Source: Asparagopsis taxiformis
Taxonomy: Eukaryota; Rhodophyta; Florideophyceae; Bonnemaisoniales; Bonnemaisoniaceae
NCBI GenBank assembly: GCA_030407315.1
Contig: JALQPE010000012.1
Span: 62,001 to 126,000 of the forward strand
Reading direction: 5' to 3'
Length of the DNA stretch: 64,000 nt
Position numbers and translations under genes: made by a program
Part shown: positions 8,234 through 17,569 of the stretch, piece after piece
Layout of the letters: each line of letters opens with the position of its first letter
How positions within the stretch are numbered: position 1 is the stretch's first letter
The notes under the pieces: generated by a model
Told to the model about the DNA's origin: nothing
Databases searched by the model: none
The model's input: only the letters and a program-made list of their open reading frames with translations

Positions 8234-10759
8234 ATGGCGCTGAAAAGGGAACGGCGATGCACGCGCGTGAACTGGACAGTGAGTATCACGTTCCAAGTAG
8301 TCAAAATCAGTTTGAGCACCGCATCGTACCCCAATCGCGCAACGCTCCTTGCCAATCGGTGTCCAAGTTACATCCGAATCATGTTCTATGTCTCCGATCA
8401 CAGGGTCTACTCCTCTGCCGAACACCTCGTGTGTGATGGAAAAGATCCTGAAAAATGTGAACAATTCTCAGACTACTTTGACGCAGAACGCTACGCACAA
8501 TGTGACGAGCGTCCTTTACGACAATCCGCTTCCGTATTTGTAGCAGGCACTGGTGATTCCGCCTGCATATTTCAAACACGTGAGCAAGCCGAGCAATTCT
8601 CAGACCAAGTCGTCCCCTTTGCATCCCAGAATGAAGCCCAGATGTTCCAGTTTGCGCTCGCTCTCGACGAAGAAACTAAATCTGCGCATGGAGCTGTTTT
8701 GGGAACCGACACTGATGAAAAACTTCTTTCGCAAACATCAACTCCCATATCATCGCAACAGTCCACAGAGCCTGCCCTAGCGCGTCGCAGGAGAATTCAC
8801 GCCAATATCGATACCACACTTTCGGAATGGACGCCGTGCGCCAGGATGAAGGAGCCTTTACAATTTGCGGAAACAGCAAAAAAGGAAGATGCTCCATCAT
8901 CTGTAAAGATGGAGGACGTTGCATCTCCCGTGACCGATTCCGAAAAGATTGTAGTGCCACCCGATGTTTTCGAAGACAAACTCAAGCGCGAAAATCTACT
9001 GGATTCCTTTCGATCATCGCGATGCTCTGACAATTCGATGTCTCCGTCTCCGGTCGTGAGCAGCAGATTCCTGTCCCAGAAGAAGGTAAAGCTTGAGCGC
9101 CTGCGCAATCCTTTGAAACCCGAACAGGCGGATATCGTGCCCGACGAATACCAAGACGCAGCCTTTAAAGCGGCAATTGAAGGGAAGAGCTTCTTTCTCA
9201 CCGGAAGTGCCGGTACAGGAAAATCCTTTGTGCTCAAGCGTATTATTAAAGCTCTACGAGAACACGGCAAGAAAGTTGCCGTCACGGCAAGCACAGGTTG
9301 TGCAGCCGTCGGCATTCGTGGTGCCACAATTCACTCCACCTCTGGTGTTGGCACAGGCATGGACCCCATAGAAACGCTCACGAAGAAGGCTAAGGGTAAC
9401 TTTTTACTGCAGAAACGTTTCCGTGACATGGATACTCTTATCATTGATGAGATATCCATGATTGACAGCTTCTTGTTTGACAAGATCGAGGCAACAATCT
9501 CAGTCATTCGAAAGTATGCCAACCGTGTTCGAGGGTCCGGTAAGGATGGAGGGTCGGCGAAGAAACGTCGGCATACCGACTATGGAACCGCGTCTGTGTT
9601 TCCTTTTGGTGGATTGCAAGTGATTGTTTGTGGTGATTTCTTTCAGCTGCCGCCAGTCGGAGCGTCGGATTATCGATATCGTGACAGCCAGGAGAAGTTT
9701 TTTGCGTTTGAAGCAAATGCATGGCGAAAGACAATCAAGAAGACGTTTTTGCTACGAGTTGTCCATCGGCAAGCTGAACGTAAGTTTGCAGGTCTGTTGA
9801 ATGAAATTCGACAGGGAATTGTTACGGACTGTACGTCGAAAGTGCTGAATGCAACGCGGATTAGTTCTGTCAAGGACCATATTGAAGTGGATGAGAATGG
9901 TAGACGGATACATTTTACTAAGTTATATGCGTACAGAGCACAGGTTTCGACGGAGAATCTTATGCAGTTGCGGAAATTAAGGTCCCGTGGAGTGACGTAT
10001 CGAGCACGAGATAGTATTGGTGCTGGGGATAAGGGGTCGATGTCGAAGGGGACCATATTATCGATGCTGAAAAATCTGTCAGTCGCTGATACGGTGGATT
10101 TGAAGCAAGGGTCGCGGGTTTTATGTCTGAAAAATTTAGATGTCTACAAAGGCATCATGAATGGATCTGCTGGTGTTGTGATTGGTTACTCTCTATGTCA
10201 AGAACAGCTTGTGAAGAAACGTGCACAGGAGCGCGGCCCAAAATTGAACGAAGATAATATTCGAGAACTGGATTTTCAGGAGATCGCTCCGGATGACGTA
10301 CGGGAGGATGAAGTGTATAGCATGGAAGACGCAATAACGGCCAAGTGGATTGAAGAACGTGAGAAGACGAGCGGTGGATTTATTTCGACGGATGCGGCAT
10401 CGGCCGATATCGTTCCTGTGGTCAAGTTTGATAACGGGGTAGTGCGGCGAATGGGTGCCGAGAAGTGGGATATTTGGGGAATGGATGGAAGTATCGTTGC
10501 TTGTCGGATGCAGGTACCACTGACATTGGGGTGGGCACTGTCAATTCACAAGGCGCAAGGCATGACTCTAGAAAATGTAGAAACTGATTTAGGGCGGTCA
10601 TTTGATTATGGGCAGGTGTATGTGGCGCTCTCGCGCGCAACTAGCATCCATGGTTTACGGTTGAAGAGTTTCCAACGCGAACGCGTGGAGGCGCATCCCA
10701 AGGTCGTAGAGTTTTATGAAAGTCAACTGGAGCAACAGCAGGCAGCAAAGTGCTCATAA
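8234..10759 (+). CDS. PIF1: PIF1-family 5'-3' DNA helicase
   Basis: 841 residues. Superfamily 1B helicase acting on G-quadruplexes, telomeres, Okazaki fragments and, in many lineages, organelle DNA. Walker A GSAGTGKS at 324-331; Walker B with D405-E406 (LIIDEISMID); the PIF1 signature 'QVIVCGDFFQLPPV'; motif V/VI region 'LTLGWALSIHKAQGMTLENVETDLGRSF' and 'GQVYVALSRATSIHGLRLKSF'. The ~300 residues before the helicase core are variable and acidic. The first ~50 residues from ATG 8234 are basic and hydroxylated and could direct the protein to mitochondria or plastid. A second in-frame Met at 8381 would give a form lacking that leader, so dual targeting from two starts, as in animal and yeast PIF1, is possible but unproven. 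Confidence 0.93.
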   Translation: MALKRERRCTRVNWTVSITFQVVKISLSTASYPNRATLLANRCPSYIRIMFYVSDHRVYSSAEHLVCDGKDPEKCEQFSDYFDAERYAQCDERPLRQSASVFVAGTGDSACIFQTREQAEQFSDQVVPFASQNEAQMFQFALALDEETKSAHGAVLGTDTDEKLLSQTSTPISSQQSTEPALARRRRIHANIDTTLSEWTPCARMKEPLQFAETAKKEDAPSSVKMEDVASPVTDSEKIVVPPDVFEDKLKRENLLDSFRSSRCSDNSMSPSPVVSSRFLSQKKVKLERLRNPLKPEQADIVPDEYQDAAFKAAIEGKSFFLTGSAGTGKSFVLKRIIKALREHGKKVAVTASTGCAAVGIRGATIHSTSGVGTGMDPIETLTKKAKGNFLLQKRFRDMDTLIIDEISMIDSFLFDKIEATISVIRKYANRVRGSGKDGGSAKKRRHTDYGTASVFPFGGLQVIVCGDFFQLPPVGASDYRYRDSQEKFFAFEANAWRKTIKKTFLLRVVHRQAERKFAGLLNEIRQGIVTDCTSKVLNATRISSVKDHIEVDENGRRIHFTKLYAYRAQVSTENLMQLRKLRSRGVTYRARDSIGAGDKGSMSKGTILSMLKNLSVADTVDLKQGSRVLCLKNLDVYKGIMNGSAGVVIGYSLCQEQLVKKRAQERGPKLNEDNIRELDFQEIAPDDVREDEVYSMEDAITAKWIEEREKTSGGFISTDAASADIVPVVKFDNGVVRRMGAEKWDIWGMDGSIVACRMQVPLTLGWALSIHKAQGMTLENVETDLGRSFDYGQVYVALSRATSIHGLRLKSFQRERVEAHPKVVEFYESQLEQQQAAKCS

Positions 10760-10822
10760 TAAACTAATTATATTGATAATACAAAGTCTACCTACATCGA
10801 AGCACATTACAGACGGTACATG

Positions 10823-12622
10823 TCATTGAGAGTCTTTCTCCAGGCTGGACGCTCTCAGTAGGGCAGCTGCCCATTGCTTACAATTGTCTTCACCAATTAC
10901 ATAAAACTCAATCAGATAGCCGCACTGCAGCTTTGATAATATCAACTTGTTCTGTCGCATCTGAATCCTCACACGCGCTCCATCGACAATCACTGTCCAC
11001 AACTTTTTCCTCATATTGGAATCGTAGCAATGCAGTTCATTACGAATGAGCCTCAGAAAGCGGGTCGTACGAAGGCCGGCAAACCACGACATACGACAAT
11101 AACCCTGCTGTATTACATCTCGACCACCGTCGCGGCTTAGATAGCGGTCGGTGTGCTTGCGAGTATCAAAGGTTGATATCAACGAATAACAAGATTGTTC
11201 TTCCTCGCCCATTCCACCGACCCTCTTACCCAGCAATTCACGGTGATCACCAAACTGCATCATACGTTCCATCTCCATCTGCTCGTCGGGGGCTGCGGCT
11301 GCGGCGGCGGCAGCGGCGGCACGGCGTTCCTTGGCGACGAGCGAAGCCCAGTGGCGATCGCTGTCGACCAACTTGTCATCACGCTGGCTCAATGGTCTAT
11401 CGCCTTGACGGCGGCGCGGCACACGGTCAACATCTTCCATTTGGGCACTGTCCGGGGCGGTATGATACGAGGCGACACGTCGCTTGGAATGCTCTGACAG
11501 CGTTGCCATGGAGCGAATGCGGCCAAATTTACGCACCGCTCGATCATTAGCGGCGTTTACAACGGGCGGTGGAAGCGGATCGATAAAGACATCGACGTCA
11601 TAGTCGACCGAGGCGTCCTCCGGCACGGCGCTGTGCACCGACGAATCGTCCTCTGCGGTGCGCGGGGTGATGACGACTGGTTCCTGCGAGAGCGCCGAGT
11701 GGTGCGAATGCGAGCGGGAGGGCGGCGAGTTGGGGTCGGCGGTGCTGGCGGACGGCTGGGCGCGCAACTGACGGTCGTCGGAACGGTCGTGCGGATGGCG
11801 CGGAGGGGCGGGCGATTTGGGCTGATAGGTGTACGTGGCGGGCGAATACTCGATGTAACGTTGGTTGGCGGTCGGGGTGACACGTTCGTATCGAATGTGG
11901 TCCACTGGACGCGGATGCTCGACGGTGCACAGGATGTCGTTGGAGTGGGTGCGGGAGGACAAGTGATCGTCGTAAGAGGTCGCGGTGTGCGATCGGGAGG
12001 TGCGACGGGGGGAACGATCGTCGCGTGGGGAGGGGTCGGACGTGTGGGGACTAGTGGAGGACGGGAGACGATCCTGGAGACGAAAGGCGTCGGCGTGGGG
12101 TGCAGGGACGGTTTGTAGACTGGAGAGGGTTGCATTGAGGGTGGCGAGATCGCGTAGCATCGATTGATGCCCCTGGGATCGGCGACGGCGTCGACGCATC
12201 TCGGCGGCGTGCGGCGGGGGCTCGGGCTGGGGCTGGGGCGGACTCGACGAGCGCGCGGACTGGAGCGGCTGGAAGGACAGCTGGGGGTGGGAGGAACGGT
12301 TGGGCGAGTTGGGACGGAGGTCGAAGGAGTGGCGTGTCGGTGTCGTCGGGGCGGTGTATGGACGCACTAGATCGAGAGAGGTGCGCGAGGCGGCGGCTGA
12401 GGCTGAGGCGGATTGCCACTCGTGTTGGCGGGAGGTTGAAAAGGTCTCAAGATAGCGGAGAGGTGCGGCGAGAAGGCGGTGGCGACGTCGGCGCGTGTGC
12501 AGGGGAGAGGAGGGCGGGCGAAATGGATGACGTGGTTGTTGGAGTGGGAACGGGAGAGCTGTTGGACGGTCTTGTAGAGATGCGGGTTGGGGCCAAGGGC
12601 GCGCGATTTGAGAGGGAAGCAT
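10823..12622 (-). CDS. Proline-rich protein with C-terminal PH-like domain
   Basis: 599 residues. The first ~430 residues are disordered, rich in Pro, Ser, Arg and His, with an Ala10 run near residue 440. The last ~95 residues form a pleckstrin-homology-like fold: 'GYCRMSWFAGLRTTRFLRLIRNELHCYDSN', basic strands, and a closing helix with the conserved tryptophan (DNCKQWAAALLRASS). This suggests binding to membrane phosphoinositides or to a protein partner at the membrane, with the long tail as a scaffold. No catalytic domain is visible and I do not recognise the specific family. The ATG at 12622 lies 42 bp from a 5-bp-periodic GC tract that probably belongs to the promoter or 5' leader. Confidence 0.72.
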   Translation of the reverse strand: MLPSQIARPWPQPASLQDRPTALPFPLQQPRHPFRPPSSPLHTRRRRHRLLAAPLRYLETFSTSRQHEWQSASASAAASRTSLDLVRPYTAPTTPTRHSFDLRPNSPNRSSHPQLSFQPLQSARSSSPPQPQPEPPPHAAEMRRRRRRSQGHQSMLRDLATLNATLSSLQTVPAPHADAFRLQDRLPSSTSPHTSDPSPRDDRSPRRTSRSHTATSYDDHLSSRTHSNDILCTVEHPRPVDHIRYERVTPTANQRYIEYSPATYTYQPKSPAPPRHPHDRSDDRQLRAQPSASTADPNSPPSRSHSHHSALSQEPVVITPRTAEDDSSVHSAVPEDASVDYDVDVFIDPLPPPVVNAANDRAVRKFGRIRSMATLSEHSKRRVASYHTAPDSAQMEDVDRVPRRRQGDRPLSQRDDKLVDSDRHWASLVAKERRAAAAAAAAAAPDEQMEMERMMQFGDHRELLGKRVGGMGEEEQSCYSLISTFDTRKHTDRYLSRDGGRDVIQQGYCRMSWFAGLRTTRFLRLIRNELHCYDSNMRKKLWTVIVDGARVRIQMRQNKLILSKLQCGYLIEFYVIGEDNCKQWAAALLRASSLEKDSQ

Positions 12623-13184
12623 GATTCGGGACAGTGGCAGCGGCGCAACTGAGCGATGGCTTTGCTGCGCCGCGTTGCGCTGTGCTGTGCTGCGCTGCGC
12701 TGCGCTGCGTTGCGGTGCTGTCGTGAGGTGCGATGTATATTAAATTAGTCTGAGGAAACGGTCGATTGATTTGTGCGAGTAGGACACTTGTGTCCGAAAG
12801 GCGTGGCTGCGCACCGCATTGCCTGCCAAGTGGCACGTGTTGCCTTTGTCAATAAATTTTCTTCGCGTGCACACAGACGACACTTACTAGTCTTGCGACC
12901 GTCTTATCATAACTGCTGCCCATTCCAGCGCGACATTTAGCCGCCGAGTAGCCGTAGGAGCCGCAGCCATCATCCGCCAATCAAAACCCGCCATCTGCAC
13001 TGCACTGACTGTGCATATCGCTCCCTCTGTTGTCAACAAATGCGACTCGCTGATGCAGCGCGCTGCTGCTCTGCTCTGCCGTGCCCCCTGTCGCCATCCC
13101 TCCCATCAAATGCATACAAATTTCAACCCGTCCACGCCGCAGTCCCAGCCCGACCCGCGCCCCAATTCCGCCCTCCCGCACACC
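12623..13184. promoter_or_regulatory. Divergent intergenic region between PH-domain and BAR-like genes
   Basis: 562 bp serving as promoter for both flanking genes. It holds a 5-bp-periodic tract at 12664-12721 and a shorter GCACT-type one at 12995-13014. No RNA gene or TATA box stands out. Confidence 0.5.
12664..12721. repeat. Degenerate 5-bp tandem repeat (GCGCT-type)
   Basis: About eleven consecutive pentamers starting with G, mostly GCGCT, GTGCT and GCGTT, in the same phase. It lies just upstream of the PH-domain gene's ATG (minus strand). Similar tracts with the same period recur at 12995-13014, 14091-14120, 36857-36871, 40471-40529, 42190-42213, 44063-44082, 61248-61280 and 61595-61629. 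Confidence 0.8.
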
Positions 13185-13958
13185 ATGTCGTCGTCCTGGA
13201 TGAAAGACATTCAAGACCGCGTCAAAAAGGCCTCCACAGACATGAACGCCACCCTGCAGCCGCGCGTCATGCACGCTCGCCGCACGCTCGAGGACCAGTT
13301 GTCCGCGATGACACTCAAGCCCTCGCCAGAAATCTTCGTCGAAGACGAACGTCTACTATCCGCTACCACAGAGCTCGACCGTCTCCGCTCCCACATCCGC
13401 CACGTCTCCTCTGCCGTCGCTTCCTACCGCTCCAAACTGCTCGATTTGGCGCGCGCCGAACGCGCCCTCGCCACCGCTCTGTCCCCCGCCGAGCCCCCCG
13501 CACATGTCTCCGAGGAACGCTACTCCGTCTCAACCGCCCTCTGCGCCGCTCAGACCACCTCCGCCAACGCAAACTCCCGCTTCGCCCTCGACATGTCGAC
13601 GCCCATGGCCGACCTCGCTCGCAACTTTGAGGAGGCCTACCTCGCTAAGATCACACCCCTCAAGCGCAAGTACCTCGCACAGAAGGGCGACTACCTCCGC
13701 ACCGTCCGACAGATGAGCGTCACCACCGACGAACAGCGCAAGCTTAATTTGCAGCAATTGGCCGCCGCTGCTGCCCCGCTCTGGAAAACAACCTCCGATA
13801 TGCTTATGGCCGAGATTCAGAGCTTGTCTTCGTACGCTTCAACTACTTTGAGTGAGTGGAGTCTCAACGTTGCTCAGGCACAGGCCGAAACTAGCGAGAG
13901 AGCCGCTACCGCGTTCCAACCTGCCGCTAGACTCGCCGAAAAGGTACAGTCTTCGTGA
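13185..13958 (+). CDS. BAR-domain-like coiled protein
   Basis: 257 residues from the ATG at 13185 (CACC-ATG context); the upstream open frame has no better start. The protein is almost wholly helical with heptad-like spacing. It opens with an amphipathic 'SSSWMKDIQDRVKKASTDMNA' segment, as in N-BAR proteins, then long helices including 'FVEDERLLSATTELDRL', 'MADLARNFEEAYLAKITPLKRKYLAQKG' and 'ALWKTTSDMLMAEIQSLSSY'. Length and layout match simple BAR proteins (about 220-260 residues) that sense or bend membranes in endocytosis. No SH3 or other domain follows. Assignment rests on overall pattern rather than a diagnostic motif. Confidence 0.6.
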   Translation: MSSSWMKDIQDRVKKASTDMNATLQPRVMHARRTLEDQLSAMTLKPSPEIFVEDERLLSATTELDRLRSHIRHVSSAVASYRSKLLDLARAERALATALSPAEPPAHVSEERYSVSTALCAAQTTSANANSRFALDMSTPMADLARNFEEAYLAKITPLKRKYLAQKGDYLRTVRQMSVTTDEQRKLNLQQLAAAAAPLWKTTSDMLMAEIQSLSSYASTTLSEWSLNVAQAQAETSERAATAFQPAARLAEKVQSS

Positions 13959-14776
13959 AATGCGATCCAATCCAATCGGCTCGTTGTATAGCTTTGTTCA
14001 TTTTTTTAATCCATCGCCGTCTAGATTAGTAAACTAATTGTTCAGTTGCGTCGTGTGTGTTGTCCAACACGTTGAGAAAGTTTGCGCCAAGCGACGCGAT
14101 GCGACGCGCCGCACCGCGCACTCCAACAAATCGACTGCCGATGGCGTCGCGTCCAGTCGCGCTCCAACAATGTTTGCACCGCCTTGCTGGACACTTGCAT
14201 GTGATACCCATGCACCGTGTCGCGCTTTAATTTTTAAAACGTTTGAATCGTGATGATGTCATCATCAAGGCAACCGAGTTTGGTAGCCTCCGCATCATTC
14301 TATTTCTGGCTTTCCATTGCTCGCCGCCAAACCCTCCGTTCTTTAAACTCGACAAAGTCCACTCCGCCTGTTTCCGAAAGCCGCCACGTGAAAACCTTGA
14401 ATCCAACTTCCAACTGTCGTGGCGCACTTTCTACACTCTACCACCTTATTTGTATCTCAACCCTCGCTTCATTCCGTTAACTGTATCTGGGTACGTAGTC
14501 GTTCACCAATGACTACACTCTCTCACCTGTCCAAACTTTCCTCACCTACTTGTTCCTCAAACACTCAACTCATCTTTCGCCCCGTGTCTATAGACTTCAT
14601 GTCTCAAGACTCCCGCCCCAATACTCTCATGTGGACATACATATACAAATCTGCATCCACACCTCCCGCCAATAACCGCTTCGCTTTTTCTATATTTTCA
14701 ACCTCGCTAGACAAACATTCCTTCATTGCTGTTGCGAAAACACACTTTGACTCCCTACCATTACGTGTTACTTCTA
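13959..14776. other. Intergenic, convergent genes
   Basis: 818 bp between the stops of the BAR-like and formin genes. Contains a six-unit 5-bp tract at 14091-14120 (every unit begins GC). Otherwise I see no coding exon, tRNA or repeat. Confidence 0.5.
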
Positions 14777-16717
14777 TCAACTCTTCACATCATCTTCATT
14801 GCCATCATCCTTGGATCCATTCCTCAACCCACTAATTCCACCCTGTCCAGGCAATTCTGCACTTTTCGTTGATGATAATATCTTGTGACTTCCCGCTCCT
14901 TTCTTTGCTTCCTTCTTTGCCTCCCGTTCTCGTTTCTCCTCTAGACGCTGCATTCCAGCATTCAGCTCTTCATTAAACTCATTCAGCATCCGCAAAATAT
15001 CCTCCTGTCTTCCACGAGCGGCTTTGTTTCTTTCTCCAAAGTGCCCCATCATACCCTGCAATTTATCCATCATCAATGCCCGCAACGAAACAATTTCCTC
15101 TCGAACTTTCACAGCTTCCTCTGCGAACACTTCCATTTCCGATTTAAACTTTGCCAGAGTGCTATCGTCCCCGATTTGTTTGATCTGCTCTGAAACATTG
15201 TTAATGCTCTCAAGTAATGCTTGAACATCTTCTGCGATACCGTCCAGTGCAATGGCCTTACTTCGTTCCAAAGTGGGCATATCATCGATCGGTAGGGTTC
15301 CTGGATGGTCTTCCATCAGCATACGGATCAAATAATCGAGCAGTGTATCTCCTTTCGCATCCTTCACCGTGCTTAGCATTGCTAATGCTTCCAGTTTGAA
15401 GCCGTGCGCTCCTCCCCGACCTGTTCCAGAGTTCAAAAAGTTTCCCAACGCTAGAACAGCTTCCAGCACCTTTCGTAGCTTTGCCGAGTTTTGAACTTCG
15501 ACTGGAATCATGGCAAAAGTATCCATATTTCTGATAACGTCCACAGCTTCATCATTGAATGTCTTCGCTGCCACCGCACATAGAATTTTGCCCCGAAGAT
15601 TCGGTAGAGCCGCAAGATCCATCATGAACGCGTCCGTACCGTCCACTTGGTCCCTGATGTTGGCATTCTGGTTGAGCAACTGCTCCTCTTCCCCGACCGG
15701 ACAAATGAGAAGAATTCCCTGGAGCGTAGCCAAGTCCATATCTTTGTACGTGGGGACTCGAATCACGTCCTTAATTTCTTCAGCATTCATTTTGAGGTTT
15801 GCCAACAGAATGTTAATGTTGTGTTTCCTCTTGTGAGCGAGTACCTCGGGTTTTACCTCTTCAGCTTCGACTGCAAACTGTGGTGCGATATCCATACCGA
15901 ACAGTCCGTCAATTTCGTCTTCGTTGAGGTTAATTACTCCATCTTCGAGAGTAGCCCACATAGTTCCATTCAAAAGGTTCTTGGGTACTTTCGCCCAGTG
16001 AAACGGTTTCTTCTTGCGCCCGCGTGCTTCATTACTCTTCGCTTCAATAGCGCTTGTAGGTGGCTTTGGAACAGCAGGTGCTTGTGGATCTGTTGCAGAA
16101 CCAGGGGCGCCCGGTATTGGAGATTTCGATCCAGGTGAAGCGCTGGAAGCAGCTCTTTTCTCAGCAGCTTCCCTTGCAACTTGGGCTGCACTAGGAGCTG
16201 CTCCAGATTTAGAATCATTCTTCCCATTAGAGTTACCTTTTCCGTTTCCAGAGCCATCTCCATCACCATTTCCATTACCACCACCACCACTGCCCCCTCC
16301 ACCATCACCGTCACCGTCACCACCGCCGCCACCACCACCTCCTTTTCCTTTACCCTTCCCTTTACCCTTTCCCTTTCCTCCAGGACCTCCACTATTGGCA
16401 TACGCATCTGGAATCTGCACTTGCTCTCCATTACTAGTAGAAGTTCCGGTGTTCTTGGCATCAACGCCAATCCATGCGGTGATAACGTTTCCATCCTTGT
16501 CAACGCCAGCTACAACCTTTCGACGACGCCCGCGTCCCAGTGGCCCTACCTGTCTTTGCTTTACAGCATAACGAGCTGGATCAATGTAAAAGCCGAATTG
16601 GCCTTTCTCGAAACGTACAAACTCACCTGCCATAGTTTCAAGCCGTTTGAGAATTTCTGGTCCAAGACGTTCCTCAAGGGTAATTCGCGCCTCATCTTTC
16701 TTGGTGCGACGAGACAT
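14777..16717 (-). CDS. Formin (FH2 domain) with glycine-rich linker instead of FH1
   Basis: 646 residues. Formins nucleate and elongate actin filaments as FH2 dimers. The FH2 domain spans about 231-600: 'KKKPFHWAKVP' (lasso/post start), 'RKHNINILLANLKMNAEEI', 'LEAVLALGNFLNSGTGRGGAHGFKLEALAML' (the GNxxN and GFKLxxL core) and 'TLLDYLIRML'. Before it, where most formins carry a polyproline FH1 segment that recruits profilin-actin, residues 109-167 are Gly/Lys, Gly/Asp and Gly/Asn repeats; only a weak Pro/Ala stretch (198-219) remains. The N-terminus has no recognisable GBD/FH3, PTEN or signal/TM domain. The C-terminal tail (600-646) is basic, then acidic, without an obvious DAD motif. Confidence 0.9.
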   Translation of the reverse strand: MSRRTKKDEARITLEERLGPEILKRLETMAGEFVRFEKGQFGFYIDPARYAVKQRQVGPLGRGRRRKVVAGVDKDGNVITAWIGVDAKNTGTSTSNGEQVQIPDAYANSGGPGGKGKGKGKGKGKGGGGGGGGDGDGDGGGGSGGGGNGNGDGDGSGNGKGNSNGKNDSKSGAAPSAAQVAREAAEKRAASSASPGSKSPIPGAPGSATDPQAPAVPKPPTSAIEAKSNEARGRKKKPFHWAKVPKNLLNGTMWATLEDGVINLNEDEIDGLFGMDIAPQFAVEAEEVKPEVLAHKRKHNINILLANLKMNAEEIKDVIRVPTYKDMDLATLQGILLICPVGEEEQLLNQNANIRDQVDGTDAFMMDLAALPNLRGKILCAVAAKTFNDEAVDVIRNMDTFAMIPVEVQNSAKLRKVLEAVLALGNFLNSGTGRGGAHGFKLEALAMLSTVKDAKGDTLLDYLIRMLMEDHPGTLPIDDMPTLERSKAIALDGIAEDVQALLESINNVSEQIKQIGDDSTLAKFKSEMEVFAEEAVKVREEIVSLRALMMDKLQGMMGHFGERNKAARGRQEDILRMLNEFNEELNAGMQRLEEKREREAKKEAKKGAGSHKILSSTKSAELPGQGGISGLRNGSKDDGNEDDVKS

Positions 16718-17569
16718 GTTGTCTTCTGTTCAGAACTTTGGTTCTTTCTTGAGATATTCTCAATAAAAGTAAGTTGAATGGCAATGGACGATGTGATTAC
16801 AGCTGATTCTTCTTTGCGCAGATAACAGAAGTATGGAAAGCGGTTTCTTTGAAAGCTGTGCGAGACGAGAATGCCAATTCGTTTTAAGCCCTAGTTCAGA
16901 ATTGCGCAAGGGTAGAATGATCATGTGATATTACTTGGGGTGGTGCAACTTCCAAGGAAGTTTAGCAATGTAAAGAAGTGGACTCAGTAGGAATGTATGT
17001 TGGCTTTATCAGGTAGTTGATTAGGTAAACGGAAAGGTTGCGACGGTCTGCTAACACTGGAATGTGAACATCACACAAGAATGAATTGGTTGTACATGAT
17101 TTGTGTAGTATAATTGAGACTTTCTAGGAGGACAAGCAATAGAGGCTTTTTCTTTCCAAAACAGTGATTACAAGAAAGAACCATGGTGGATGCGCCATTC
17201 TGAGAACCGTCCCTCTCGATATTTTCAATGCTGACAGAACTAGGCCGCTTAAAATTTTAGTAAGCTTCAAGTTTTGAAAGTGCGAACGAGAGGTGCCACG
17301 CAGAGCAACGTCAAGTGTTTCTTATTTCGAGGTTGTGTTCTTTCCAATGTGTGTCGAATTTGACCGGAACATTGGTCCTATTGACAATGGTATGGAACAG
17401 CGCACTCGAGAAATGATTCTTCCAACGTGAAATGTGCACATGAGTACGAAAAACTTTTCTAGAAATGAATCAAACCAATGACGGCAGACCTGTCAGTTAC
17501 TCCGTGAAAGTGACGCTTTATATGGACCCAAACCAATCTGTGCAAAGTAGAATGTTAGTGCGAGTATTA
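16718..17569. other. Intergenic, formin promoter side
   Basis: 852 bp between the formin start and the stop of the WD40 gene (both minus strand). AT-richer than its neighbours. I see no coding exon, structural RNA or repeat; the short open frame at 17465-17698 lacks coding character. Confidence 0.5.

Noticed and set aside
11633..12118. Plus-strand Gly/Val/Arg-rich frame
   Set aside because: Shadow of the GC-rich disordered part of the PH-domain gene.
16014..16571. Long plus-strand open frame rich in proline
   Set aside because: It is the reverse complement of the glycine-rich linker and flanks of the formin; no independent start context or conserved domain.
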